Source: Magnolia sinica (lineage: Eukaryota; Streptophyta; Magnoliopsida; Magnoliales; Magnoliaceae). Taken from it: a DNA stretch of 64,000 nt. Below, one piece after another: positions 23,403 to 36,400 of the stretch. Each line of letters begins with the position of its first letter. Positions within the stretch are counted from its first letter, which is position 1. The notes beneath the pieces were generated by a model. It had not been told where the DNA came from. It worked only from the letters and a program-made list of their open reading frames with translations, and made no database searches. Both the position numbers and the translations under genes were made by a program. Location: positions 16,696,001 through 16,760,000 of the forward strand of contig NC_080588.1 in NCBI RefSeq assembly GCF_029962835.1, read 5' to 3'.

Positions 23403-24885
23403 ATGCCTCACCATAGTAGAAATGAGGCTGGCCCTTCCCATCAGTCTGTTGATCCGTGTTACGTTCCTTATGAGGGCCATCACTTATCTGACGTGGCTAG
23501 GGTGGGCGGTGCTCCTGCGATCTTGAGGGGTCGTGGAGTCAGGACGCACTGGCCTGACTGGTTTCATGATCCTCAGCCTCTGTTCTTTGACGTACTGGAG
23601 CGTACCCCTTTCACCGATCTATTTCGAGTTCATCTTAGCAAGACAAATATGTCCCTCTTGTCTATTTTGATGGAACAGCGGCATGCAGAGACCCACACTT
23701 TCCATTTGCCCTTTGGGGAATGGGGGATCACCCCATACAACATTTATATGCAGCTGGGTCTGAGGTATAATAAGGGATCCATCCCATTCGAGGATGATCT
23801 CTCGATACCTTTTCCTGATGATTGGATGAGCCTGCTGGGGATGATGTCAGATCCTTCTGAATTTTCTGGTCATCGGTTCAAACTTCTTTGGTTGTCTCCC
23901 AATTTCACCCGGCGCATCTCAGAGACTGAGGCTGCGGCTGTTATGAAGGCTCGTGCCCATGGGGGCAATGATTTTCTGTCATGGGAACGAGCTGGTGAGT
24001 TCTCGTTTGTTGATGCTTGTGGCTGACATCACCTTCCCTATGTCATACAATTGGAACATGGCTCTCCTTGCTCATTTGTACGAGGGGTTGGACAAAGTCA
24101 GTCGCTGCCTTAGCAGGTCTTTGACTAGTTTCTATCCGGTCATAAAGGTATGATCAAGTCCTTTTGCCTCTTTGCTCCCCTTGAGATGTTTGCCTGTAGT
24201 TTCTGATTGAGGACCCGTGCAGGTCTGCTTTTTTGACCATTTTCCGCATCTAGCGCCCACTTTGATCTACCGTTCCCCTCCCTTTCCACGTATGATGCTG
24301 TGGTATAAAGATAACCACAATAGCATGCGTAGCTTCCCTGACCTTGCATGGAGGTTGAGCATTGACGCCCTCATTCCTGATGATGTAAGCTATTGTTCCA
24401 TCCCCTTGTTAGTTGCTCTTACTTGTTTTGCTTTTTATTTCTGACTTTTCAGTTTTCTGCAATTTCATACCAGGTCATATCTTCGATTGAATGGGGCACT
24501 AACTCCCGCAGCTCAGGAGGCTTTTCAGGCCTCACAACGGCGTCGCATCCTGTAAGATCCTAGCGTGACAAAATGGTATCTGGGGGAGAGGCTCTTTTAG
24601 CAGTTGACAGGCAGTCTCTTAGTTCTGCTTAGCCCTCCGATGGGTCCGTCGGATTAGAGAGCGGTGCCTAAGCGGGAGTTGACTGCTGCTTTAGAAGGGT
24701 TTGATGCCAGTGCCTTTGTTGATCCGGCAAGGGAGTACAGCTTATGGTGTGAGCAATACGGCATTAGCCCGATCTTACAGCCTGCCTATGCTCCGGGCAA
24801 TGGTGCGCCTTTTCCTGGAGGGGGACTTTTGGGGCCGCATGTTCGTCGGAAGGATACAGACAACTATGTACCTGACGATGATTAG
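23403..24885 (+). pseudogene. Antisense plant-mobile-domain (PMD) gene in element C
   Basis: Encoded opposite to pol. From ATG 23403 the product has GVRTHWPDWFHDPQPLFFDVL, HTFHLPFGEWGITPYNIYMQLGLR and PFPDDWMSLLG, the layout of the plant mobile domain (aminotransferase-like, PF10536 type). A frameshift near 24010 links it to NWNMALLAHLYEGLDKVSRC. A phase-0 intron is suggested at 24148-24222 (GTATGA ... GTGCAG), joining to VCFFDHFPHLAP. Another donor (GTAAGC) is at 24385. A WYLGERL block follows near 24565. PMDs occur in host MAIL1-like proteins and in transposons; this copy is broken. Antisense ORFs near the 3' end of Tat-lineage elements have been described before. Confidence 0.75.
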
Positions 24886-25375
24886 TTCCATTGTATCATG
24901 TGATCATGTATCACTAGCTGTATAGTCTTTCGTATATATGAAATTTTAGTTGCTTGATGTTGCTTCTCGGATTGTCCTTAATCATTTTGTAATCCCTTTT
25001 TGTCTTTCGGGCAGACATTTCACGGTCTAGGGCCCCTGAAGTGGACCTCACCTTGATTTCACCGAAAAGTGGGCCCGGGCAGTAGTCTGACTACTACTGC
25101 TGATTTTTTTACTCTTCGTTCAGTCTATCAGCGATGCAGAGATGTCGGCGTCTGACGGCAGTACTCGGATTACCACTGGTAGTAATTAGATTACCGCCTC
25201 CGTCCATCTTTTCTTCCAGCAAACTCCCTTCTTCTCTGTCTGCTTCCAGCCCTTTTCCTGTTTATTCTCTCCCTGTTCAGACCATCCAATCATTCTCCCT
25301 TTTGTCTCCTTCCCTTCCATTTGTCTCCTTTCTTTGTCCTCTTCTTCTTTATCATTTTTTTCTTTTATCCTCATT

Positions 25376-26195
25376 ATGGCTGGATTTGGTGGATCCCACA
25401 TCAATGGTGATGGTGTGGTAGGTGGGGACTCATTTATGGGTGTCGAAGGTGGTTGGATAGAGGTTAATGGTGGAATAGTGGACCCTCTTGAGGATTTATG
25501 GCATTGCTCCTCCCACCATTAATGGTGAAGATGGGATATGGTTAGGAGGATTTGATGGGTTGGATGGGCTTGGTGGATCTACGCCAAGTGGGCCACCAGG
25601 GTTTGTGGATGTTGGTGGGATGAAGATGGATGGGTTTGTTGGGCTTGGTGGATCTACGCCAAGTGGGACACCAGGGTTTGTGGATGTTAGTGGGAAGAGG
25701 ATGGACAGGTTTGATGGTATGGATGATGCGATGATGGTGATGGATGGTTCAATTGGTGGGCCCACGGGAGTGATGGGTATAGATGGTATGGTGATGGTGG
25801 ATGGTATGGATGTGATGGATTGGGCTCAGATGGTTGGTGGGTCACATTTGGATGGTTTAGATTTGGCGAGTGATGGACCTCCTGCAGCTAGCTTAGGGCA
25901 GATATTGGGCGTGGATTTTGAGGCAATGATGGGACATACTGTTGTTGTCAGGGATCAGGGTACCAGTCCAGTCAGCTACTGGGGTACTTTGGGTGTTGCA
26001 GCTCCTGGGGCGTGTACTTTTCAGACTGCTCCTGATGTGGCGGTCATTGGAGGCTCGGGCCCACTTATTGCAGCTTTTCAAGATACGCTTCAGGACGCAT
26101 TGGGCGAGTCAGGATTTTTTTATCACCATGAGATAGATTTGCTGGATGAGGGCATGCCCATTTTCGACGATTCACCTATGGATCCATGGTTCTAG
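25376..26195 (+). pseudogene. Antisense Gly/Asp-rich ORF in element C
   Basis: An open reading from ATG 25376 (MAGFGGSHINGDG) changes frame near 25490 and runs to a stop at 26195. It is rich in Gly, Asp and Met. It contains two copies of a 75-bp unit (25566-25640 and 25641-25715) encoding GLGGSTPSGxPGFVDV. No known domain is visible. It lies between the PMD gene and the second cassette module and may be an N-terminal extension of the latter. Function is unknown. Confidence 0.5.
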
Positions 26196-27658
26196 ATTGT
26201 AGAGTTGTACCCGTTCAGACTTGTCAGTTGCAGCCACACGGCACCTGTACTAAGCAGTTGCATATCTAGATTGAGAGTCTGACCGAGTCTGAGATCTTTG
26301 AGTTGGGCTCCATGGGCTTCTGAGAGGTTCTTCATTTCCACCGAGTTCGCCTAGACTGGCGACTGTTGAGTGCGGCTTCATATAATTGGGTCTCAGCATT
26401 GAACCTATTTTCGTTCAATGATTTAGAGTTGGGCCCATCTTTGGAGGAGTTTGCGCACCTATCTGGTCTTCCTCTTATCTGAGAGCCTTATGTTCCTTCA
26501 TCTGAGTGTGTTCATCCTGCTGATCTGACCTCCTGGTTTGGATTTTCAGATGTTTTTCCTACTGCAGAGGTAGGGCCGATGAGCTATCGCTCGAGCTTCT
26601 GTATGATCGTTGTTCTATTGCTCGAGGGGGCCTTGGATCCGATCGCCAGCTTCAGTGCTTGAATGCACTGATATTTTGTGTCCTGGCAGAGCTACTCTTT
26701 TCGGGTTGGCGACAATCTACTTTGGCAGTTTTACTGGATGTATTCCGCCGCGTTCTGTTCCGTAGGGGTATCGTTTCTGTAGTGCTGGAGAAGCTCTTTT
26801 TTAGCCTGACCGAGTGCTCTCTTGGTTATACTCGTATCCTCCAGGGCTGCTGCTCATTCCTCTAGGTATTCTTTGCTCTTATCCTCTTTCCTTTCCTTTG
26901 CTTTGTTATTTGCTTAAACTCGAAGCTCGACTCGTACCTTTCTCCGGGTATGGCTATGGAAGCACCTTTATATGACACCTCCCCCCACTTGTGTGGCCTG
27001 TCTCCCACCGTGATGACATGCTATCTCTGTTGCTTGATGGCCTTCCTCTTGGTGCGGAGGCCACTGAGTCATTATACCATCGTATGCTCTCTCAGCTCTG
27101 AGGATGGGAGATTAGCTGGGAAGCTCCATGGCTCTGTCGTACAGTGCAGCTCACACTCCCTTACTGTTACTGGGTCTCTGAGGGTACTGATCCTATCATC
27201 CTACTCATTTTCTCCGGTAGTTTGCTTCTGGCAAGACGTTCCCCGACTTCACCTTTTCTGGATTTGGACATGCTCCTCTTCCTTCTGGCTCGTTCGCTTT
27301 ATATTGACGGATCTAAATTTTCTAGCAGGGCTATTTTGATGTGGCGACTTTGGAGGTCGAGTCTTGGGCTCCACCTTGGCGACAGTGCCATACCAGCAAT
27401 GGGTGGTAGAGCAGTCGCTTTATTATCAGGTCCCTGGTTGGCTCTTGACAGACGAAACTGATGATCGAGACATGGTTGGCGATACTGCTTCATCCTCCTC
27501 ATGTGTCGATGATTCGTTGGAGGCGTTCAAGGAGCGGTCGTTCATTGATCCGTCATTTCTGCTCATGACACATGGCTATCTCATATCTGAGAATGTCGTT
27601 CATCGTCACTCGTGCTAGGATATAGTCAGTCGGCTGGCGGTGGGATGGAGGTACGATG
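26196..27658 (+). pseudogene. Antisense DUF7745-like module in element C, part before element D
   Basis: In shifting frames the plus strand reads WRLLSAASYNWVSALNLFSF, then NDLELGPSLEEFAHLSGLPL. This resembles the 'F.F.D.EL.PTLEEY..LLG' block of the DUF7745-type proteins common in plant transposons. Later open segments (26950-27339, 27364-27618) continue it with frameshifts. After a stop at 27616-27618 the same frame runs VSRLAVGWRYD into CGATG at 27654-27658, where element D begins. The domain name comes from memory of the motif and is only moderately secure. Confidence 0.55.
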
Positions 27659-29060
27659 TGTAAGGCCCGTATCCTACTCCGTACCATTCCATCGGTTCCC
27701 GCGATCCTCCCGATCGAATTCCAGCAACCTTCGACCCTTATCCAACGCTTGCACGCGATCCTAAGTCGAGTCCTGCAAACCAAAGTCGGCTCAACCTGAG
27801 ACTTATACCCTAGTGACCGTGCCGTCGCCGCGATTCTAATGTCGTGTCTCGCACGTCAAGATGATACCCAGGCCAGGAGATGTGGGCCCGCGTTCAGTTC
27901 GAGAAAACACCGCGCATTTACAAACCCAAGAAAGATTTCAAATCATGTCCCATCAATCCCATCAATCACACCTCATGTCAAGTACACATCACCCCATCCC
28001 CAAGCAACCCCTAAAGTCAACACTCTCTTACACAAAGTACACCCATCACTCACCTTTTCACCCATCACACCCATCTCTCTCTCTCTTACACCTCTCTCTC
28101 TCATCTCTCTCTCTCTCTCATTTTTCCTCCCAAGCAACCCACGTCTATGGCTCTCTATGGGAGAAGCTTTGTGTGGCCCACTTCTATCTCCCATCTCTAC
28201 CATCCAAGTTTGATCCCAACCGTTGAAATTGTTCATTGGAGCTCTAGCATGCATTGGCGGAAGAAGGAAGAAGAGATCTAAGGTGGGCAATCTTGGATTT
28301 ACATTGTTATCATTTTTATTTTATTTATTTTATTTTTTATTTTTTATTTTTTTATGATAGAATGTGGCCCACCTGATCTTAAGCATCTATGTGATGGGCC
28401 CCACCTCACTGCTCGTCCAAAAGGGCCTGGATGAAAGAAAAATGCAAATATCAGCTGATCCAAGGCTTTGGTGGGCCACCATGTGGACCCACCTTGATGT
28501 ATGTGTGAGAGCCACACTGTCCAGATGACTGGACGTGTGGGGCCTGCTTGATGAGGTGTGGTGTCCTCACCGTCCGACAAAGACGGTGGGACCCACCAGA
28601 TGCATGCATCCGCTGTCCATGCTGGACAAGGACCCACCTCAATCTATTCACACCGTCCATCCAGCAGCAGGTAGCTGCTGGACTGACATTAGCAACCCTG
28701 TAGAGCCCACATGATGCATGTGCTATTTCCAACTGTCCATTGTATGGACGTCAGCACTTGGGTCTGACCATGAGGTATTTGTTATATCCTAACCATCCTT
28801 TCACAGATACGTGGCCCCACCATGACAGCGTGTGGGGCCCACCTTGATTTAATGTAATCCATCGTCACCATCCAAATCTTGGATGGTGGGAGTGGATTGA
28901 CTAGTGTACCTCACGCCAGCAGTTTTACTGTTGTACTTGCAGCAGTAGCAAGCCCCCTAGGCCATGCCTTGATGTATATGTGTGGATCCACGTCGTCCAC
29001 TTGTTTTTGGACCACCTGATGAAAGTGGTTTATCCACCATCCTTCTGATAGGGTGTGGAG

Positions 29061-29082
29061 CCCCCCCCCCCCCCCCCCCCCC
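29061..29082. repeat. Poly-C run, 22 bases
   Basis: An uninterrupted run of 22 C. The matching position in the 3' LTR (34825-34841) has 17 C, so its length has changed since insertion or is an assembly artefact. Confidence 0.85.
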
Positions 29083-30889
29083 ACACGTGTGGTCCCACTA
29101 ATGAAATCCACACCGTCCAGACCATGGACGGTGGGTCTCATGCTACCCTCTCATTTGCTGAGTTGACGTCAGGAAGTTATGTGGGCACATGATACGTGCA
29201 GGTGTTGCAACCATACCGACCATCCATTTCAGATTGTGGGACCCACCCCACACATGTTGATGTATGCATTATGTAGCCACACCGTCCGTCTGTGTTGAAA
29301 TGGGACGTGGACCCATAAGAACTGATCAGATGGTGGGCCACCGTGGGGTGCGATCTTTCCCCAGCCGTCCATCTGGACGATCTAGGTGGAGTACCCTGTG
29401 ATATATATTTATAAATATATATATAATATTATATTATCCTGAGATGGTGGGCCCCACGTGGGACCCACCTATAAGGAGCGGATTAGCTAATGTACGTGTA
29501 TCGCAGCTATAGAGCTGCTGTACTGACATTGCCCAACCACAAGGGACCCACCTTAATATGTGTTGTATATTTCCACCGTTCATGGCCTGGGACAGTGGGT
29601 CTAATCATGGGGTGTGTGTTATATACACATCGTCCATTGATTTAGATCCAAGTCGTCCATCTGCCAAGTGGTGGGACCCACCTGCTGATTAATGTCAGCA
29701 AGTTCTGTGGGCCCCACGTGATTTATATACACATCCAAGCCGTTCAGATGGTGGGATCCACTGCCTATTAACCACAGCAAGTTCTGTGGGTCCCACATGT
29801 GGCGGTGTTCTATCCAAACTGTCCAACCATTGGCAAGCCCATTTGAAGGCATGAGGCTAGCTGAGGCAGACTCAAATCTCTAGTGGGCCACCACGTGGAC
29901 ACCACTATGATGTATTACTTCATCCACACCATCTAAGTTATGCTGGACGGTGCTAGACAACGTTTGGACGATGCTGTCCAATGTTTGGATGGTACGGATT
30001 TGCATAGGCAATGTTTGGATGGTGTTGATCATCATTAATGGGCCATGTACCCCATGGTATGATAGTGTACAGTGATACACATTTTTCACCTACAACTATT
30101 GATATAATTTTTGGTGTAGTCCAAGCCCACTTGAGGACCATTGGTGCGGCCCATCCATGAGGCCCATCAGGATGCATTTTGGCCCATGGGCGGGGACTAC
30201 CTGTTTGTATTGTTAGGCCCAGATGCATGGCCTACATGTTATACATGAGGCCCACGTATGGGGCCCATGGTGATGCATTTACGGCCCATTGCTGCGGCCC
30301 ACTTAATATATATGATAGCCCATTAGTGCGGCCCATTTACATAGCCCTTTTGATGCATTTGAGGCTCATGGGTCGTGGCCCTTGGTAATGTATATTTGGC
30401 CCATGTATGCGGTCTGCCGTGATGTGTGTATTGTATATCTATGACGTCCATTCAGGCGGCCCGCCGTGTTATATGCATTGTACATCCATGCTGTCCATTT
30501 GTGTGGCCCGTAATGATGTATTTGCAGCCCATATGATGGGGCCCAATGTGGTATATTTATGACGCATCCATGAGGCCCATCATGATGTATCTTTGGCCTA
30601 TGAGCGGGGCCCACCTATTGTGTATTTATGGCTCATTGATATGGCTCATTTGATGTATTCGAGGCCCAGATATGTCGCCCATTTGATGCATATGAGACCC
30701 ATGTGCAGGGCCTGCCTGTTGATGTAATTGAGGCCCATGATGATGTATATTAGGCCCTTGTGCTAGGCCATGGGCCCCTATCCGATTGGCCCTATGAGCG
30801 TCATTCCTTAGGAGCAATGCTGGTTAAATGACCACATTGATGGGCAATGATAGTTGAATGTCCTCATTGTGACCTTTTCTTAGGCCAAT

Positions 30890-31160
30890 TTCAGATTGAC
30901 GTGACTGATTTACTGATTTCGGTTATCGATTCCAATTATCGATCGATCCCGATTGCCGTGACCGATTTGCCGATTTCGATTATCGATCGAGGCCGTTTAT
31001 CATGACTGATTGCCGATTCCGATTGACGTGACCGATTTACTGATCCTGATTATTGACCGGTTCCGATTATTGTGGCCGATTCTGATTTGTCAAGGTCGAT
31101 TGTTGAGGCCGACCTCGATTGTCGAGGCCGATTTCGATTAACGAGGCCGATTGTCGTTAC
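30890..31160. repeat. CGATT-type degenerate tandem array (LTR copy 1)
   Basis: Irregular repeats of CCGATTGCCGTGACCGATTT and TCGATTATCGATCGAGGCCG. The same array is in the other LTR at 36650-36940. Weak local palindromes (ATCGAT, TATCGATCGA) recur throughout. It is non-coding. Confidence 0.75.
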
Positions 31161-33097
31161 CTATATGATGTACATGCGACCCGTAGTTGAGGCTCATTGT
31201 GATATGTATTAGGCCCATGAGCAAGGTCCACCTGTTGTGTATATGTGGCCCTTGAGTAAGACCCATCGTGTTGTATATTAGGCCGTTGTATGAGGCCATG
31301 GGCCCATTATATGTTTGGCTCTATGTGGTCATTCCATGGGGGCAATGTTAGTTAAATGTCCACATTGTCGAGGCCGATTGTTGATGTTGGTTATTGATAC
31401 CGATTATGAGTACGTGACAGCATAGCATCATAATACAGGCCCATACGTATCATCTATATGTTTGTTATGAGATGTGATTAACCATTGCATATATCATATG
31501 GCAGGTTGTTTATAGGGCTCCCTGATAGGCGGAGTTGCCCCACATGAGAGAATAACAAACACACGGTTGATGCATGATTGACTGTGTGACTCATGCATCT
31601 TGCATTTATGTGACATGACCACTATACGCCCTAGCGACATCAGCGCCATAGCCTCCACAAGTATTTCGTGGATGGCCATATGGGACACCAAAAATCTGTT
31701 CTACATGGGGTGCTATAGATATCCTTGGGTGAAAGTTCCAGAACCCTCTTGGTTCCAGAGGTTGCTCCAACATCTAAACCGAGTAGATGCATGAGCCTAT
31801 GAGGGCCGTATACCGTTAGGCCGCGTCTCCCACTGTGTCGTGGTCGGTTGGAAGGGGGTACGGCCTTACCTGCCTGAGAGGAGGGGACAATGCTAGGCTG
31901 AGTCTGACCAGCTCGAGGAATAGGTCTGCTATCGGCGAGCCGGGCTCGATATTGCAGGTAAATAGTGAGGTCTCTTCCACTCACCTTATTGCGCGCGATG
32001 GGGCGGCAATCTGGTTTGGAGTGTAATAGACCCCAGTGATTTTTCAGAGAGGAACTGTACTAATATGTGGACTTATTGAGTAGGAGTTACACACTCATGC
32101 ATTCATTTCATTCACTATCCACTCAGGGCAGGGGTGCGCAACTAATTGTTGTGTACCTTCGCATGGTCAGGATTTCGGTTGGGCGTGCGACTAACCTGAG
32201 ACCAGGAGTTTACCACATTGAGTCTATCTATCCAAATTTAGGTATGGGACTAGTTTGGATAAAAGTCCCTTGTGATGGACCCCGTAGCCTGCGATACTAC
32301 GTACTATCATCCCGACTTCACTCCAGCTTGGTCATTTCATTCGCACCGCATATTGCATTATATCCGCAACATTTAGCATTTTGAGTTACTATATTTCTAA
32401 ATTTATATGACCTAGATAAGGCTGATGGTATTAGTAACTCTTCTGAATTGCATAGTGTATTGCATCCTCGATATCTGATATTTGGTTCATTATGTTTTCG
32501 CATTATATAGCCGATTTACATTACTTTCTCGGTATATAACATTGGCTTGTTATGTCTTTTCATCGCATATTCTGGATGAGGTTGATGATATTTTTATGGA
32601 CTTGCAGTATTTCCACTTACTCTGATATCGTATTATTCATGCCAGTAATTATGATATTATATGATTAAGGCATTGTGTTGAATACTTGGCGCTTATCTTG
32701 TGCACACACTTACACCACCCTCTAAGCTTTCTATAAGCTTATGCACGATAGATGCATGCAGGTGACGATAGGACGCAGTCGAGCTGGGGCAGGCACGTGT
32801 GGTAGAGTTTCTGAAGATTTTATTATATGCATGTATTTCCTTTTCAGTATTGTACTCAAATGCTTATATTAGTGGATATGTGGTGATGATGTTGTTCTTA
32901 TGATTTAGGTATACTCGTGGTTATGTTTCTTATGAGACAAATTTATGTTGAAAATCCTCCTTATAGGATCCAAGGATCGGGACCTGGCATATGGGCGCTA
33001 GGAGCCGAGAATGGGATACTACGGAGGCTGTCGGCACCGAATTCAGCGATCAGGATTCCTGTGAATCCAATTTCCAGGTTTGGGGGGTGACAGAAGT

Positions 33098-33110
33098 TGG
33101 TATCATAGCA
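33098..33110 (+). other. Primer-binding site of element D (initiator-Met type)
   Basis: TGGTATCATAGCA starts 5 bp after the 5' LTR. It differs at one base from TGGTATCAGAGC, the usual complement of plant initiator tRNA-Met 3' ends used by chromoviruses. Confidence 0.85.
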
Positions 33111-33310
33111 TAACTTGGGAATACCTGAAGATAACATCACATATCTGCTGATAGCTACCCTGCACTCTATGGTTGTTGGAGAACTTAGAATGGTTAGATC
33201 CCCGCTCGAATAACTTAGAGAGTTTCTAATATAGCTCCCTACCGTTTAGATTATGAGGCTGCATAGTATTCCCGTTTCGATCGTTTCTGATCCGGGATCC
33301 GAGGATTAGT

Positions 33311-33394
33311 ATGGTTCACCATTCTGTTAAGGAGGCGTCTTGGGAGCACAAAGCTAAGATTAAAGAGTGCTATCTTCATCCTTTTATAGATTGA
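33311..33394 (+). pseudogene. Chromodomain tail remnant in element D
   Basis: A 27-codon open reading ends in TGA and contains HHSVKEASWEHKAKIKECY. This matches the C-terminal chromodomain segment of Tekay/Del chromoviruses, usually 'HSVEEATWE.E..MR..YP.LF'. The same tail is present in element E (HSVEEASCERKAEIREHYP, minus strand, near 51864-51940). It shows that D arose by deletion of nearly all of gag-pol, keeping the extreme 3' end. Confidence 0.8.
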
Positions 33395-33473
33395 TTGAGC
33401 CTTCTCATATATACTTGATGATATTTCCTCTTCCCTTGTCTATTCTGTAAATTTTGAGGACGAAATTTTTATT

Positions 33474-33486
33474 AGGTGGGGAGAGC
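33474..33486 (+). other. Polypurine tract of element D
   Basis: AGGTGGGGAGAGC immediately precedes the 3' LTR. It is shared in inverted form with element E (GCTCTCCCCTCCT, 51731-51743). Confidence 0.88.
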
Positions 33487-36400
33487 TGTAAGGCTCGTAT
33501 CCTACTCCATACCATTTCGTAGGTTCCCGCGATCCTCCCCATCAAATTCCAGCAACCTTCGACCCTTATCCGACATTTGTGCGCGATCCTAAGCCAAGTC
33601 CTACAAACCAGAGTTGGCTCAACCTGAGACTTGTACCCTGGCGACTGCGCCGTCGCCACGGTTCCAATGCCGTGTCTCGAACGTCGAGGGGATACCCAGG
33701 CCAGGAGATGTGGGCCCACTTTCAATTCAAGAAAATACCGCGCATTTGCAAACCTAAGAAAGATTTCAAATCATGTCCCATCAATCACACCTCATTTCAA
33801 GTACACATCACCCCATCCCCAAGCAACCCCTAAAGTCAACACTCTCTTACACAAAGTACAACCATCAATCACCTTTTCACCCATCACACCCATCTCTCTC
33901 TCTCTCTCTTACACCTCTCTCTCTCTCATTTTTCCTCCCAAGCAACCCACGTCCATGGCTCTCCATGGGAGAAGCTTTGTGTGGCCCACTTGTATCTCCC
34001 ATCTCCACCGTCCAAGTTTGATCCCAACCGTTGAAATTGTTCACTTGGAGCTCTAACATGTATTGGCAGAAGAAGGAAGAAGAGATCTAAGGTGGGTAAT
34101 CTTGGATCTACATTGTTATCATTTTTATTTTATTTATTTTATTTTTTATTTTTTTATGGTAGAATGTGTCCCACCTGATCTTGGGCGTCCATGTGATGGG
34201 CCCCACTTCACTGCCCGTCTGAAAGGGCCTGGATGAAAGAAAAATGCAAATATCAGCCGATCTAAGGCTTCGATGGGCCACCACATGGACCCACCTTGAT
34301 GTATGTATGAGAGCCACACTGTCCAGATGACTGGACGTGTGGGGCCTGCTTGATGAGGTGTGGTGTCCTCACCATCCAGCAAAGACGGTGGGACCCACCA
34401 GATACATGCATCCACTGTCCACGCTGGACAGGGACCCTCCACAATCTATTCACACCGTCCATCCAGCAGTAGGTAGCTGTTGGACTGACATTAGCAACCC
34501 TGTAGAGCCCACATGATGTATGTGCTATTTCGAACCGTCCATTATATGGACGTCAGCACTTGGGTCTGACCATGAGTTATTTGTTATATCCTAACCATCC
34601 TTTCACAGATACGTGGCCCCACCATGGCAGCACGTGGGGCCCACCTTGATTTAATGTAATCTATCCTCACCGTCCAGATCTTGGATGGTGAGAGTGGATT
34701 GACTAGTGTACAGCAAGCCCCCTGGGCCATGCCTTGATGTATATGTGTGCATCCACGCCATCCACTTGTTTTGGGACCACCCGATGAAAGTGGTTTATCC
34801 ACTGTCCTTTTGATGGGGTGTGGACCCCCCCCCCCCCCCCCACGTGTGGTCCCACTGATGAAATCCACACTATCCAGACCATAGACGGTGGGTCTCAATC
34901 TACCCTCTCATTTGTTGAGTTAACGTCAGCAAGTTATGTGGGCACATGATGCGTGCAAGTGCTGCATCCATACTGACCATCCATTTCAGATTGTGGGACC
35001 CACCCCACACGTGTTGATGTATGCATTATGTAGCCACACCGTCCGTCCGTGTTGAAATGGGACGTGGACCCATAAGAGCTGATCAGATGGTGGGCCACCG
35101 TGGGGTGTGATCTTTCCCTAGCCGTTCATCTAGACGATCTGGGTGGAGTACCCTGTGATATATATTGATAAATATATATATATATATATATATAATATTA
35201 TATTATACTGAGATGGTGGGCCCTACGTGGGATCCACCTATGAGGAGCAGATTAACTAATGTACGTGTAAAGCAGCTGTAGAGCTGCTGTATTGACGTTG
35301 CCCAACCACAAGGGACCCACCTTAATATATGTTGTATATTTCCACCGTCCATGGCCTGGGACGGTGGGTCTGATCATGGGGTGTGTGTTATATACACACC
35401 GTCCATTGATTTAGATCCAAGCCGTCCATCTGCCAAGTGGTGGGACCCACCTGCTGATTAATGTCAGCAAGTTTTGTGGGCCCCACGTGATGTATATACA
35501 CATCCAAGCCGTTCAGATGGTGGGATCCACTGCCTATTAGCCATAGCAAGATCTGTGGGTCCCACGTGTGGCGGTGTTCTATCCAAATCGTCCAACCATT
35601 GGCGAGCTCATTTGAAGGCATGAGGCTAGTTGAGGCAGACTCAAATCTCTAGTGGGCCACCACGTGGACACCACCATGATGTATTACTTCATCCACACCA
35701 TCCAGATTATGCTGGACGATGCTAGACAACGTTTGGACGGTGTTGTCCAATGTTTGGATGGTACGGATTTGTAGGCAATGTTTGGATGGTGTTGATCATC
35801 ATTAATGGGCCATGTACCCCATGGTATGATAGTGTACAGCGATACACATTTTTCACCTATAATTATTGATATGATTTTTGGTGTAGTCCAAGCCCACTTG
35901 AGGCCCATTGGTGCAGCCCATCCATGAGGCCCATCAGGATGCATTTTGGCCCATGGGCGGGGACTACCTGTTTGTATTATTAGGCCTAGATGCGTGGCCC
36001 ACATGTTGTACATGAGGCCCACATATGGGGCCCATGGTGATGCATTTACGACCCGTTGGTGCGGCCCGTTGGTGCGGCCCACTTGATATATATGATAACT
36101 CATTACTGCGACCCCTTGACGTAGCCCTTTTGATGCATTTGAGGCTCATGGGTCGTGGCCCTTGGTAATGTATATTGGGCCAGTGTATGCAATCCGCCGT
36201 GATGTGTGTATTGGATATCTATGACATCCATTCAGGTAGCCCGCCGTGTTGTATGCATTGTACATCCATGCCGTCCATTTGTGAGGCCCGTAATGATGTA
36301 TTTGCAGCCCATATGATGGGGCCCAATGTGGTATATTTGTGACCCATCCATGAGGCCCATCGTGATGTATCTTTGGCCCATGAGCGGAGCCCACCTATTG

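Larger units (their letters stand above)
27659..33092 (+). repeat. Element D 5' LTR
   Basis: A 5434-bp LTR starting TGTAAGGCCCGTATCCTAC and ending TTTGGGGGGTGACA. Landmarks shared with the 3' copy are a CT-rich tract (28075-28125), foldback-derived GGGCCCAC words (28360-29900), a 22-base C run (29061-29082), an AT tract (29401-29432), a degenerate 34-bp-type array (30120-30800) and a CGATT-rich array (30890-31160). Open frames here are readings of repeats. Confidence 0.93.

Noticed and set aside
25186..25404. Minus-strand lysine/glutamate-rich ORF
   Set aside because: It is the complement of a CT-rich stretch upstream of the antisense Gly-rich ORF; low complexity only.
28344..30817. Multiple minus-strand ORFs of 60-105 codons in the D LTR
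   Set aside because: They reappear in the second LTR with stops and frameshifts and read through GGGCCCAC repeats; shadows of noncoding DNA.
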